DNA of 64,000 nucleotides from Rhinolophus ferrumequinum (lineage: Eukaryota; Chordata; Mammalia; Chiroptera; Rhinolophidae). The stretch covers positions 40,202,714 through 40,266,713 of the forward strand of contig NC_046301.1 of the NCBI RefSeq assembly GCF_004115265.2, read 5' to 3'. The notes below the pieces were generated by a model. It did no database searches, was not told where the DNA came from, and worked only from the letters and a program-made list of their open reading frames with translations. Shown here piece by piece: positions 53,001 through 63,385 of this stretch. How positions within the stretch are numbered: position 1 is the first letter of the stretch; every line of letters starts with the position of its first letter. The position numbers were made by a program, and so were the translations under genes.

Positions 53001-53734
53001 AGACATCTTTTAAAAACCAAATTGAAGTTTATAAAAATACATTAGAAAAGGTCTGACCTCAGCAGAGAGAATCGGGTGAGGAAAGGGGTTTTACTTTTAG
53101 CATGTACTTTTCTAGGCTGATTTGAAATTAATAAGGGATTACCTTGTCAAGTCCCTCGTGTAGTTAAAAAAAAAATTGTTGGGTTTGTTTTTCTAACAGA
53201 CAGTAAGGGGCGAGATTGAGCTGTAAATGCAGTAAGGGCCAGGGTACCAGGAAACAGACATGTCTGACATGTCAGGAGGAAGTGGAGTCCTAGGGACAGG
53301 AGGGAAGCCAACAGATAGGTAGGGAGGTGAGTAATGGGAGACCAAAGAGAGACCATTCTCAATGGGCTACAGGCCAGCAGCCCCCAGACAGCTGGCAGGT
53401 GCAGCTGCCAAGAAGCTTGGTGGTAGTAAGAAACAAATAAACAACAAAAAAAAGCTTGGTAGTGAAGGGAAGGCAGAAGGCTGGGGGGACTTTGGGGGAA
53501 GGGAAGGGTCAGTGGACTACACTCGACTGTGTTTGTGAACCGAGGACAGGGCAGGTCAATACAAGAGAGGGGAGAAGGGATGGAGCCAGGTTGTGGGTGA
53601 AGCTCTTGAGAACGGCTCCAGAATGCCGCTCTGGGAAAGGACAGGGCCAAGGTCAACCCCAGGGTCTGTGGCTAGGGGAACAGAGATGGAGTGTTTGGCG
53701 TCGTCTGCTCACACATGGGAGAAGGCTGGAGACA
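53001..53734. other. PIN1-UBL5 intergenic, unassigned
   Basis: Purine-rich (GGGAAG/GGAGG words). Possibly decayed L2, but not clear enough to name. No gene. Confidence 0.4.
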
Positions 53735-54130
53735 CCTAATAGCACTATTTATCAGACATCGTGTTATTTTAACTGCATTATCTCACTGAGATGTAAGCCA
53801 TCATGGTATCCCTTTCTCGAGGGGAACACTCTGGATCAGAGAGGCTGACTTCCCCAAATCCCACTACTACGTAAGATCAGTCAAATTTCAGCCTATGCCA
53901 CAGTCTTGCTCTGTCCACTAGGATTTCATAAGCGCCAGGAACTGTAGATGTTTAACCATGTTTTATCTCATCTATACTTCACGACAGGACAATAAAGTAA
54001 ACACTATCAGTTGCAGTTTGGAAAAAGAAATGAAGGCTGAGGGAGGGTAAGTAACTTGCCCAGGGTCGCTGTTGGTATCAGAGCTGGGATTCCACCCAGT
54101 CTGTCTGAATCCAGAACCTGTATTCCTAAC
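53735..54130 (-). repeat. MIR SINEs (two pieces)
   Basis: aactgcattatctcactgag (first) and agggtaagtaacttgcccag, gagctgggattccacccagt (second), both reverse MIR. Confidence 0.65.
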
Positions 54131-54394
54131 TATATGTACTGTCCCTACCCAGAGGCTCCTTGGTCTATTAGGATGAGAATAATCCCAGGATCTCTTGCCC
54201 TTCACAGACCCATGGCAAGCCCCAGAGGTCGGGGCTGCTACACAGGCTCCCAATCTACTCGCTTACTCCTCCCTCACTGAACCCTCACTCAACCCTGGGC
54301 TCTTACTGAGTAGTTGGGTACTGAGAGTATAGTGACAACCAGATATCAAGCTCCCCTCATTAGATAGCCCTCACTCAAAGATGACAACAACGAA

Positions 54395-54520
54395 GCTGCT
54401 TCTAAGTTTTTATTAACATGACTTTTTAAAAACAAGCATCCATACCAGTGTGGGGGGTGACGGTGGGAGAAGTAGGGGGTGACGAGAGGGGAGGGCAGGA
54501 CAGGGGTAAGGAATTCTGCT
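54395..54520 (-). other. UBL5: UBL5 3' UTR
   Basis: About 125 bases from the TAG to just past the minus-strand AATAAA at 54409-54414. Confidence 0.75.
54409..54414 (-). terminator. UBL5: UBL5 polyadenylation signal AATAAA
   Basis: Plus-strand TTTATT in agtttttattaaca reads as AATAAA on the coding strand, about 110 bases past the stop. Confidence 0.75.
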
Positions 54521-54564
54521 CTATTGGTAATAAAGCTCCAGGTTCATCCCATCGTGGATTTCAT
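54521..54564 (-). CDS. UBL5: UBL5 exon 5 (terminal coding)
   Basis: Finishes Tyr, then [13 protein letters not shown] and TAG. The acceptor is TACTTCAG. Too short to be visible as a stand-alone ORF. Confidence 0.96.
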
Positions 54565-55511
54565 CTGAAGTAAAGGTGTTAAGGAATCCTTGTGGGCTCC
54601 ATCCCCACCCCTCTCATCTCTCTCAGCTGGATCACGGTGCTGAGCGCTCCACTGAGGGCCAACCAAGCCATTATGGACTCTGTCATTTTGATCTGGACAG
54701 AATCAAAACTATAAAAAAAAGTCCATGCTGCTTTTGCACAACAGACATACTGGAGTCTCACTCCACCCTGACCTCCTGTCCACACTAGGTGGAACTCAGT
54801 AATAAGTATTTTGACCTTAAAGTGTCTTCTAAACCTCAAAATATTTCACCATTCAACCACCTTCCTTCCCCAACAAAATAATTACGTGACTCCCACTTTG
54901 TAAATGCTTACCACATACTAAGTTAAGCACCTTATGTGCATAATCTCAGATAGACTCAGTATTTAACAAAGAGAACCAGGATGGGTATGTAGATCCTTCC
55001 TCAAGAAATCACACAAAGGATACAGTCCCCCAGAGAAACGTGGTCCTTAAAAATCGTGTACCTAGGGGACAAAAACCTTTCAGACAGAGACCACGGAGGC
55101 AAGCTGTGGAAGCCCTGCCTAAGCAAAGGGCTGCCTGCAGCACTCCCCCGGCCCAACAGTCCAGCCCCCAGCTCTGCCACTGCACTCACCACTTCTTTAG
55201 TACGATCTTGTTCCAACGGGTACCAGTTTGGGCTGCGATGAGCTTCTTAAGGTCCCCGATGGTGTCATCGGTGCTGGGAGCAGAGGAGTTAAGGAAAATG
55301 GAACGGGGAGGACGACACTGCAGAGCTGAACGCGCTCTGCCAGGACCCCATTCGCCCCCTCTCCCGCGTTTAACTAAAATCACCCTCAAACACACACTGA
55401 GATGCCTCATGCCAAGCACCCCACAGACTACTGCCTTTTGGCCACCCGTGGATACTTGCACTTCACGCGGACCTTCTTCCCCAGACGGTCGTTGCAAACC
55501 ACCTCGATCAT
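54521..55511 (-). CDS. UBL5: UBL5 ubiquitin-like protein 5 / Hub1 (complete, 73 aa)
   Basis: Ubiquitin-like modifier that binds spliceosome proteins non-covalently (Hub1 family) and also acts in the mitochondrial stress response. Coding exons on the minus strand are 55456-55511, 55190-55273, 55024-55061 and 54521-54564, 222 nt in all, giving 73 aa plus TAG. The protein runs [48 protein letters not shown] and looks identical to the human protein as I recall it. It ends in a YY-type tail with no Gly-Gly, so it is not an E1 substrate of the usual kind. All borders are GT-AG. It lies upstream of PIN1 on the same strand (3' end to PIN1 ATG about 4.7 kb). Confidence 0.97.
55024..55061 (-). CDS. UBL5: UBL5 exon 4 (38-nt microexon-like)
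   Basis: Completes Trp and encodes [12 protein letters not shown] plus the first base of Tyr. The acceptor is CCCTAG and the donor GTATCC. Only 38 nt, and missed by any plain ORF view. Confidence 0.95.
55190..55273 (-). CDS. UBL5: UBL5 exon 3
   Basis: One base, 27 codons and two bases: [20 protein letters not shown] through VLKK, then the split Trp. The acceptor is CTCCCAG and the donor GTGAGT. Confidence 0.97.
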
Positions 55512-55522
55512 CCTGTCGGGAG
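55456..55522 (-). CDS. UBL5: UBL5 exon 2 (start codon; coding from 55511)
   Basis: The acceptor GTGTAG precedes CTCCCGACAGG and ATG at 55511. It encodes [18 protein letters not shown] plus two bases of Asn19; donor GTATCC. The 11 bases 55512-55522 are 5' UTR. Confidence 0.93.
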
Positions 55523-55788
55523 CTACACGGGGAGGGGGTTGGGAGGCAGCAGAGTCAGGAGGTCAAGGGTCTCCCAGACCCCAAAACCTCCGGTTATTGA
55601 GACTCCTGTTCACTCCCCAAACCCCCCAGACCCGAGTCCTCCGGGGCCCAAGTTCTCGTCCCAGGACGGCGGATCCCAGGCAGCCGCGCCTCCTCCCTCA
55701 GGTCGCTTCTCGCCGGCCGGTGGACCGTAGGAGGGCGGGTCCCATTAGCTTTCCCCGACTCCGGAGCGCCCCACCTGGCCCCCCTCAC

Positions 55789-55885
55789 CTCGAAACGCCT
55801 AGAACCTGCCGACGCCACAACCTCCTCGCTGGAGAGCAGAACCAGGACCAGGGTCTACGCTGAGAACCGGAAGCGGAAGTACGCG
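55789..55885 (-). other. UBL5: UBL5 non-coding exon 1 and core promoter (inferred)
   Basis: Minus-strand ACTTCCGCTTCCGG (two ETS sites, 55867-55880) is followed by a plausible leader ending at the donor TTTCGAG/GTGAGG (exon end 55789). An alternative donor is GGCAG/GTTCTA. The leader start near 55,860 is a guess; a transcript would settle it. Confidence 0.55.
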
Positions 55886-57844
55886 GCCGAAAGCGCCCGC
55901 CCCTCCTTGTGCCTATCAACATCCGGCCGGTTCTTTATCGTCCCAAACCTGGCGTGGGCTTGAGGTTCCTAGGCGCGGCTTTGGGGTCCGATCCTGGGCA
56001 GGGGGACACTGGGGTCGGTTCGCAAGGACAGGGGAAGGCGCGTGGAGGGAGAGTCAAAGGTCAGGGGCCGGCGCCCAACTCATTGAGGCCCCTTCGCTGT
56101 GGGGAGACACCGTCAGTTGGTGGGGACTCCATAGGGACCTGGGGGACATCCGAGAGGGGTGTGACCTCCCGTTCCTGAGCCCCACGAAGCCTCTTGCTGC
56201 ACCAACAGGGCTACGGGGAGCCAGGTCGAGTCCTGCAATCATCCCGTCCAACTTCTTGCCCTCATTCAGGGTTGGGTCTCGGAAGCGTTTTGCTCACCCC
56301 ACCCCTCTGGCAACTGCTTCTGCCCCCTCGGGCCACCTGGGGTTAATAAGCGGAGGAGCTGCCTGATCCTGACCTCTATATCAGCACTTATTAGAATGGA
56401 GTCCACGTTGGTCGCGAACCTGCAACACCGAGGAGGAAGGTGGAAACAACACACGTGCAAAAATCTCCCAGGTCTGTATCTTCAAGAAAGGTCGTCCGAG
56501 CCCTGGGCGGGGGGTGAGTGTGGTGTGTGCACTTTGTAGGAGATCTCAACCTTGCCTGGCAGCTCCTGGACTGCTGGTGTGGTTCCCCAGGGCTGGTGGG
56601 ACAGAGGGGCACCTTCCCTAAGTTCTGTGGATGAAAAGGGGTGCTACGGAAAATAACCTAACAGGGTGATCTGATCATAAATTCCTAACTGGGCAGGTCA
56701 TGGTGAGTAGTCATGCCCCAGACGTATGACTTTTTTAGTAAAAGGTTTATCTTTGCCTTAAGTGAGCCCCGTTCATTGTTCCTCATCTGTGGAAAGGGGA
56801 TAGTAATTCCCACCCCAAGGACAGGTCCTGGACCAGCCCCTGACAGTCCTGTAAGAGTCTGTCTGTGGAAGAACAGATGCAGCAAGAGGCGAGGTTGGAA
56901 GGTCAAGGGTGAGCTGAGGGCACTGATGTGCCCAGGAAGTTTGGAAGGAGCTTGTGTTTGCATTCACATGGAAATACAGGGTCACACAAGGTGTTGATGG
57001 TGCTTACCACAAGATGGTGCACTTGTTGAGGCTTATTTTTCTCTTTGGTGCTTTTGGTGTTTCCCCAGATTATCTACAATGAACATATGTAATTGGGGAG
57101 AGAGGGGAGTAAATGTTAGCTGTTTATTTCTTTATAAATTCTAATTTCTCGGTGATTCAAAGATAGCTCAAGCACAGGATGACGATGCTGAGTTATGGGC
57201 TGGGGTGGTTTGGAAAGGGGTGGGGAGTGCTGCTGAAAGAGGAGGAAAATAAAGTCTGGATGGCTGGGAGTTTGGTCTCCATGAGCTGGGGTGGGGGGGT
57301 GAGGGGCTGCCAGCTCCAGTTGGGCAGAGCCATCCTGCGGAGGAGATGGGGTGGGGCAAAGGGAAGTCCTGGAACTAGACTGCCAAGGCTGCGCAGACTC
57401 CTTACCCTGGACCCAGGTGAGAGGGGGAGAGGCCTCAGGAGACAGGACATCTCACGTTAGTGACGCCTCCCCACCTCCTGGGAATTATAACTTGGGGCTT
57501 CCCATGAAGGGCCAGGGCAGCCCCATCCCCATCTCTGGGTGGTAGTAAGATCTGTTGTCAGAGCTGCTCCTTCTGGGGGAGGTAGGTACTTCCCAGGAGG
57601 GAGAGTTCTGGGTCAGGACCCAAAGAGCAAGCTGGGCAGGTCCCCTTCCCACCTTTGTTTCCTCGGTTTCTGACCCACAGTCAGGAGCTTGGATGTGGGG
57701 ATCCCTTCCCTCTACCCTGCAGACGGGGCAGGAGATGGTTCTTAGGAACCCACTGCAACTGTGCCAAAGGCAGGGATACCTGGGTTCTGGGTTCACTAGA
57801 GGGAAATCATCTTAGGTTTGGAGGGAGTTGCTTTCCCCAACATC
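55886..57844. other. UBL5 upstream CpG flank and unassigned intergenic DNA
   Basis: 55,886-56,260 is still CpG-rich (ggccggttctttatcgtccc, gaggcccc). Beyond that, unique sequence with no gene or repeat recognised. Confidence 0.45.
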
Positions 57845-58045
57845 TTGGCCTGTCAGCAGGCCTTGGAGATACAGCAGTGACTAAGGCCGACCTGCCACCC
57901 CAGAGTTCTGATCGAAGAGGGAAGACAAGAAGACAAGTGAAGAGGTCGTTGCAATACATTGGGACAGGTGCTTTGAAGGGGAAGCCTAAGTGCTGGGAGC
58001 CAGGGAGCTTTGCCTCTGCATGCTGGCGTGGGCTTTCCAGAGGGA
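57845..58045 (-). repeat. L2 fragment
   Basis: ttggagatacagcagtgact and ggctttccagagggaatc fit reverse L2. Confidence 0.45.
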
Positions 58046-58054
58046 ATCACGACT

Positions 58055-58160
58055 GACAGACTGTATAGAGCACTGTGGTTGAGGGCCATGTGCTGGCATC
58101 AGAAAGATCTGGGCTTATGGCCCTGGCAAGTGACTTCACCTCTGTGCAGTTCCTTTGATC
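58055..58160 (+). repeat. MIR SINE fragment
   Basis: atagagcactgtggttgagg, ggcaagtgacttcacctctg. Confidence 0.5.
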
Positions 58161-58224
58161 TTTCCTTCCACAGTGGACAGATGGCTGCCAGAGCAGGAAG
58201 CATTTTTTCAGTGCTCTTGTTTGA

Positions 58225-58990
58225 GGAAAAATGTCAAACGTTTGATTTATTAATAAACATGTAGAATTTATGTTTTTTAAGGTAATACTTGCACATGGTA
58301 AAAAGTCAAGCAGTACAAAAGTATATATGCAGCACACAAAGTCTGCTTACCCTCTTGACCACAGTCCGCTCCCCAGGAACAACTACCCTTAAAAGTTTCC
58401 ATTTTCTAAAGATAGTCTCTGCATCTTCAAACATGTGTGATACTGAATCTCCCAAGAAAATGATAAAACCAGATATTAATAACATGTTTCAATAGAGATA
58501 GGGACCTTGTAGTTTCAAGTAACATACAATATTTTGTTATGTCAAAGGACAGAAGCAAACAACTTAGTTTTATACAGGCCTTTATGTATACAGTGAAACA
58601 CATCATAAATTGTGTATTCATTTTATTGGATATGTGTGTGTGTGTGTATGCATATAATACACACACACACATATATATATTCAGTGAGATCAAACTATAT
58701 GTACTGTTCTCTACACTTTGTTTTTTCAAAAGTGAACAATATCCTATAGATTGTTCCAAGTAGCACAGAGTGACCTACCTCATTCTTTTTGACAAGCTGA
58801 GGTCCTAGAAATGGGATTGTTGAGTCCAACAAAGGCTGCAATCTGATATTGTCAAAGTGCCTTCAAAGAACTTGCCTTAGTTGTGCTCCACGTGCGGTGG
58901 TTGAGAAGGTCTGTTTCCTACACCAAGGCCAAGGTGGTATTTGCTGGCTGCTTCATCTCTTAATCTGATATGTGAAAACCATAGTGTTTT
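58225..58990 (-). repeat. Old L1M fragment
   Basis: Reverse-oriented L1 pattern (tatcctatagattgttccaa, tcctagaaatgggattg, atattgtcaaagtgccttc). A composite microsatellite lies within it (58631-58680). Confidence 0.65.
58631..58680. repeat. Compound (TG)n-(AC)n-(AT)n microsatellite
   Basis: (TG)9-like run, then ACACACACACAC and (AT)5. The TG and AC blocks can pair, giving a potential hairpin. Confidence 0.85.
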
Positions 58991-59433
58991 ACTTTTTATT
59001 TATGGATAAATGTGAGCATATAGATCTATTGTTTACCTTTATTGTAATATAATTGATATACAAAAATTGCACACATGTAATGTATACATCTTAATGAGTC
59101 TTGCATTTCTTTTTAAAACAATTTTCAACATCTCCAATTCCTGCTTTTGCATGTGTTTATTAAAAACACCATTGTAGGCTCTTGGTGTGATTTAGCAAAA
59201 CCTTTTCAAAAGCACCCGTCAAAAGTAAACTTCATGTGTCCTCTGAGCCATCAAAGTGTCTCCTGGTTATTTATCCTGCAGAAATAAAAACGTAGGCGGT
59301 GTATGTATGCATACACCTAAATACTATGAGGGAGGAAGAAACTTACTTCTACTTTCAAGGTTCTTTTTGCTGGTCTAATAATCAAATAGACATGAGACAG
59401 ATTAGCAAGAGAAAATAACCAAATTTAATACAT

Positions 59434-59941
59434 ACAGTTCGCGAACTCATCTAGAAAAAGTGCTCCATACCTCATTACTGAATATCACTACGGTCACCTT
59501 TGAAGTACTCCTCTTGGGAAGCTATGCACTGATGCCAGTGCCCAGTCCACCCTTCAAAGCAATTTTGGGACTCTTTCTGGAATGGCCATCAGAGTTGTTG
59601 TGGTATTACCTCTGATGTCCTGAATGTCATCAAACTGTCTTCCTTTCACTATCTCCTTTATCTTTGAGTAAAGAAAGAAGTTATCGGGGGCCAGATCAGG
59701 TGAATAGAAAGAGTGTTCCAATACAGTTATTTGTTTCCTGGCTAAAAACTCCCTCACAGACAGTGCCGTGTGAGCTGGTGCATTGTCGTGATGCAAGAGC
59801 CATGAATTGTTGGTGAAAAGTTCAGGTCATCATTTTCAGCACTTCCACATAGTAAACTTGGTTAACTGTCCAGTTTGTGAATAATCACTCTAAAACCAAA
59901 AAAAGGTTAGCAACATTGTTGCAACAAGTTCATGAACTTAA
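59434..59941 (-). mobile_element. Tc1/mariner transposon, internally deleted
   Basis: About 510 bp against roughly 1.3 kb for a full mariner. The minus strand keeps the catalytic-core part of a mariner transposase, NNSWLLHHDNAPAHTALSVR and SPDLAPDNFFLYSKIK (second Asp of DD34D in HHDN; the third position reads N where D is usual). Upstream, NQVYYVEVLK is in another frame, and the N-terminal DNA-binding half is missing. Ends carry AGTTCGCGAACT (59436-59447) and AGTTCATGAACT (59928-59939), next to TA at each side. It cannot encode an active enzyme. It sits inside an older unclassified repeat. Confidence 0.85.
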
Positions 59942-60424
59942 TTGTCAGAATTTTCCTATATCTGGGAACCCCACATACCTGAGAGAGCACAGACCCCACA
60001 TGACCAAGTAGTACAGAGATAGCAAGGGGCATTGGGGTACATAAGACACTCTGAACTAGGGATGAGGTAAAGTGCCTTGGGGGACTGCTAAGGGTCATTA
60101 CAGGATGATAAGAGCAGATATTTAGTAAACAGAAATTTGCTGATATATAAAAGAATGCCCCAGTGTTGTTTGTGGTAACAAATCTGGCAGCAACTTGAAA
60201 TAAGGGAATGTTTCAATATATTTCACTACCCTTACGAATTGCTGTTTTAAAAGTAACATTTGGTGGAAGTGTCAACACAGCCTCTGTGACCAACAATTTG
60301 GCCCTATCAATCAAAACGAAAAATTCAACACGCCCTTTAACAGTTATTTCACTTCTATAAATATATCCTCGTGCATATGCATCAAAAAGTATTAAGCACT
60401 AAAAAGTAGAAGTCAAGCTCTCCG
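59942..60424. other. Older repeat-like flank of the mariner and FBXL12 upstream AT-rich DNA
   Basis: The block on both sides of the mariner (59,330-59,433 and 59,942-60,110) reads like one older repeat, with agacatgagacagattagca on the left and gccttgggggactgctaagg on the right. The family was not identified. The rest is AT-rich. Confidence 0.35.
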
Positions 60425-60846
60425 ACACGTCCCCTTTCGTGGTCCCGCCCCCAACCCCGCCCTCAGGGCGCTTCATCACCTCAGCTCTGCCTCCCGGGCT
60501 CCGCCTTGGTCCCCAGCTGTGGCCTCCCAAGCCTCGTCACAGTCCTGCCCCACGGCCTGGTCACCGCCCTAGCCACGCCTCTCCAACTGGGTCTTCTTGT
60601 AGCCCCGCCTTCCGAGCTTCATCCAAGTTCAAAGCCACGTCTTAGGCGGGGCATACACAGCCCCGCTAGTCTAGCGCAGGGACTCAACCACCTTCCTGCA
60701 AAAGTGAAGCTGAAACTCTCGGCCCGCTTCCGGAGGCCGTGGCCATCGCCCTGCCGACACTCCCACTACCTCTGCCCCCTTGGAGCGCCCTCCGGGCGCG
60801 TCCCAGACATCATTTAGCCGGAAGTGAAATGCACGTCGGCGGGATC
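60425..60846 (+). promoter_or_regulatory. FBXL12: FBXL12 CpG-rich promoter with GC-box series
   Basis: GC boxes recur: CCCGCCCCC (60444), CCCCGCCC (60455), CCCCGCC (60603) and GGCGGGG (60645), with further CCGCC/CGCC blocks between. An ETS site CCGGAAGTG (60818-60826) lies just upstream of the start codons. No TATA box is seen. Confidence 0.7.
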
Positions 60847-60932
60847 ATGGCAACTTGGACAGACCTGCCGGACTCGGTGCTATTGGAGATCTTCTCTTAC
60901 CTCCCGGTCCGGGACCGGATCCGCCTCTCCCG
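60847..60932 (+). CDS. FBXL12: FBXL12 exon 1 coding part
   Basis: Twenty-eight codons plus CG of a split Arg, ending at donor CG/gtgcgc. It holds the N-terminal half of the F-box. Confidence 0.95.
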
Positions 60933-61128
60933 GTGCGCCCCCCGCTTGACCCTTCGCTCCCCACCCCGCCCACTCCGCGGGGAGGCCGCACTTGGAGAAG
61001 CGGATCCGGTCTCAGCGGGGTCGGGGTTGCTTTAACGGCGGGTCTCCTTCCTCAGGGTCTGTCACCGTTGGAAGAGGCTGGTGAACGACCGGTGGCTGTG
61101 GCGACACGTCGACCTGACACTCTACAAG
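60847..61128 (+). CDS. FBXL12: FBXL12 F-box/LRR protein 12, coding exons 1-2 (partial; rest beyond right edge)
   Basis: Substrate receptor of an SCF (SKP1-CUL1-F-box) ubiquitin ligase. Exon 1 coding part 60847-60932 gives MATWTDLPDSVLLEIFSYLP to RIRLS plus two bases. Exon 2, 61056-61128, gives VCHRWKRLVNDRWLWRHVDL to LYK. Together they form the whole F-box (LPDSVLLEIFSYLPV..CHRWKRLV..LW). Introns have gtgcgc/ctcag and gtaagt borders; intron 1 is 123 bp. The long LRR exon is not in the remaining 2.9 kb, which is repeat-rich. The start is chosen by match to human MATLVELPDSVLLEIF and a strong ATCATGG context. An in-frame ATG 18 nt upstream (MHVGGI) is possible. Confidence 0.95.
61056..61128 (+). 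CDS. FBXL12: FBXL12 exon 2
   Basis: One base plus 24 codons, VCHRWKRLVNDRWLWRHVDL and TLYK. The acceptor is cttcctcag and the donor gtaagt. It ends the F-box; the next exon should start with the TMRP-like segment of the human protein. Confidence 0.95.
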
Positions 61129-61439
61129 GTAAGTGGGGCCGACCGGGCGGGCCTGGGCCGCAGTCAGGTGGCCGGACCTCCACCCTGGATTCCGAACCAG
61201 GCATACCGGGGCGCGTCCTGGCCCTGTCATTTACCTGCTACTCTGCGACCTCCCGCCTCAGTTTCCACGTCTCCAAAATGAAGATAACTGAGATTGTGCA
61301 AGGAATGGGCTTAGAGTAGTGTCTGGGATATATATAGCAAACATAATATATGCTGGCTGATGATTAGATAATCACTTATTATTGATGAGTTTTCGTGGGG
61401 AAATCATTTTTCATAGTCAGCTTATTTCCAGAATTCTCT

Positions 61440-61800
61440 GAGTAGTGCAGCCGAAGCTTTTCCGCTTTCTACCATTTGCATTTTATTTTTCTTGTTTTCG
61501 TTATGAATTATTTCAAATATATAGAACTGTATAGAGGATAACATGGTTTCAAATCACAAACATGTACTCACTGCTTAGCTTTAACCTATTTTAACCTTTG
61601 GCCTTATTTGCTGCAAATCGTGTGAAACACACATACAAATTTTATGTATACATGTATGTAGACATACAGATATATTTATTGCACTTTTTGAAACTCTCCT
61701 CAGAGGTAAACACTGTTACAAAATGGAATTGTAGCCCTCCTTTGATGTTTTTATTCACTTCCTATGTGTGTGCCCATAAGCAACATATGGTATTGTTAAT
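61440..61800 (-). repeat. Old L1-like fragment
   Basis: The ttatgaattatttcaaatat and agaactgtatagaggataac pattern and a low-complexity A/T tail fit a decayed L1 3' UTR. Confidence 0.45.
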
Positions 61801-61831
61801 GTGTTTCTGAAGTTTCTCTAATGCTATTTTT

Positions 61832-63048
61832 TTGACATTTTGCTTTTTTTTATTATATTAGTTTCAGGTGTATAAAACAACATAACGATTAGACATTTAC
61901 ACCCCTCACAGAGTGATACCCCCCCCCAAGTCTACTATCCCTCTGACATGGTGTATAGCTGTTACAATTCCATTAACTATATTCCCTATGATGTACTTTA
62001 CATCCTATGACTATATATATATGTGTTTATATATATTTATATTTATATATTTATAGTTGACATTCAATATTATTCTACTTCAGCTTCAGGTATACAGCAC
62101 AGTGGTCAGGCATCTATACAATCTATGAAGTGATCCCCTGATAAAAGTCCAGTACCCAGCTGGCATCCTACATGATCTTTACAACATTATTGATTATATT
62201 CCCCATATTGTATTTCACATCCCATGACAATTTTGTAACTACCAATTTGTAGTTTCTAATCCCTTCACCTCTTCCCCCATCTCCCAAACCCCCCTCCCCT
62301 GTGGCAACAATCAGTTTTTCTCTCTGTGATGCTGAGTCTATTTGTTTTGTTTGCTTGTTTATTCTGTTCTTTAGATTCCACGTATAAATAAGATAATATG
62401 GTATTTGTCTTTCTCAGTCTGACTTATCTCACTTAGCCTAATCTCTAGTCCATCCATGTTGCAAATGGTAAGATTTCATTTTTTATAGCATGTATATGTA
62501 TATACAATATACATTGTATAAATGTACCACAATTTTTTTATCCAGTTGTCTATTGACGAGCATTTCAATTGTTTCCATATTTTGGCTATTGTGAATAGTG
62601 TTGCAATAAACATAGGGGTACATATATATTTTTGAATTAGTGTTTTGGATTTCTTTGGATAAATACCCAGGCGTAGAATTGCTGGGTCATAAGGTAGTTC
62701 CATTTTTAATTTTTTGAGGAACCTCCATACTGTTTTCCATAGTGGCTGCACCAATTTGCAATCCCACCAACAGTGCATGAGGGTTCCCTTTTCTCCACAT
62801 CCTCGCCAACACTTGTTTGTTGATTTATTGATGATAGCCATTCTGACAGGAGTGAGGTGGTATCTCATTGTGGTTTTTATTTGTATTTCTCTAATGATTA
62901 GTGAGGTTAAGCATTTTTTCATGTGTCTGTTGGCCATCTGTATGTCCTCTTCAGAGAAATGTCTTTTCATGTCCTCTGCCCATTTTTTAATTGGGTTGTT
63001 TGTGTGTTTGATGTTAGAGATAATGCTATTCTACTGTTTAGATAATTA
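61832..63048 (-). mobile_element. LINE-1 3' end, 5'-truncated, in FBXL12 intron 2
   Basis: The minus strand encodes an uninterrupted ORF2 C-terminal stretch (62476-62970). It includes the L1 zinc-knuckle-like C-x3-C-x7-H-x4-C (CWRGC..H..C) and [17 protein letters not shown], then a 3' UTR to the T-rich end near 61845. A possible 11-bp target duplication aatgctatttt occurs at 61820-61830 and 63049-63059. Better preserved than the 18-21 kb copy, so probably younger. Confidence 0.85.
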
Positions 63049-63239
63049 AATGCTATTTTACTTATGTATCCACCCACAACCAGTTTTATTCACACATCAC
63101 TTTTGAGATTTATTCTAATTGGCATGTGTAAATCTAAACCTTTAACTGCTGTTAAATGAATATACCAAATTTGTTTGTCTACTTTCCTGTTGGATGTTTA
63201 GATTATTTCCAACTCTTGACTTATTACAGTGTTATAAGA

Positions 63240-63385
63240 CAGTGTCTCAAACTTTGCTGTGCAAACGAATCACCTGGAGAGCTTGTTAAAATGCAGATTC
63301 TGATTCAGTGGCCTGGAGTGGGCTCCAGATTCTGAATTTCTAACAACCTCCCAGGTGTTACCCATGTTGCTGGTCCTTGTTCCAC
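63240..63385 (+). mobile_element. hAT-Charlie MITE (MER5 type), truncated
   Basis: cagtgtctcaaactttgctg, gaatcacctggagagcttgt and aaatgcagattctgattcag are the usual start and middle. The terminal inverted repeat at the right end is missing. Confidence 0.75.

Noticed and set aside
55040-55600. Open frame of 186 codons over the UBL5 exons, plus strand
   Set aside because: Shadow of UBL5 exons and a CpG island, with low-complexity residues and no homology recognised.
60855-61319. Open frame of 154 codons overlapping FBXL12
   Set aside because: Out of frame with the F-box and reads across a real intron.
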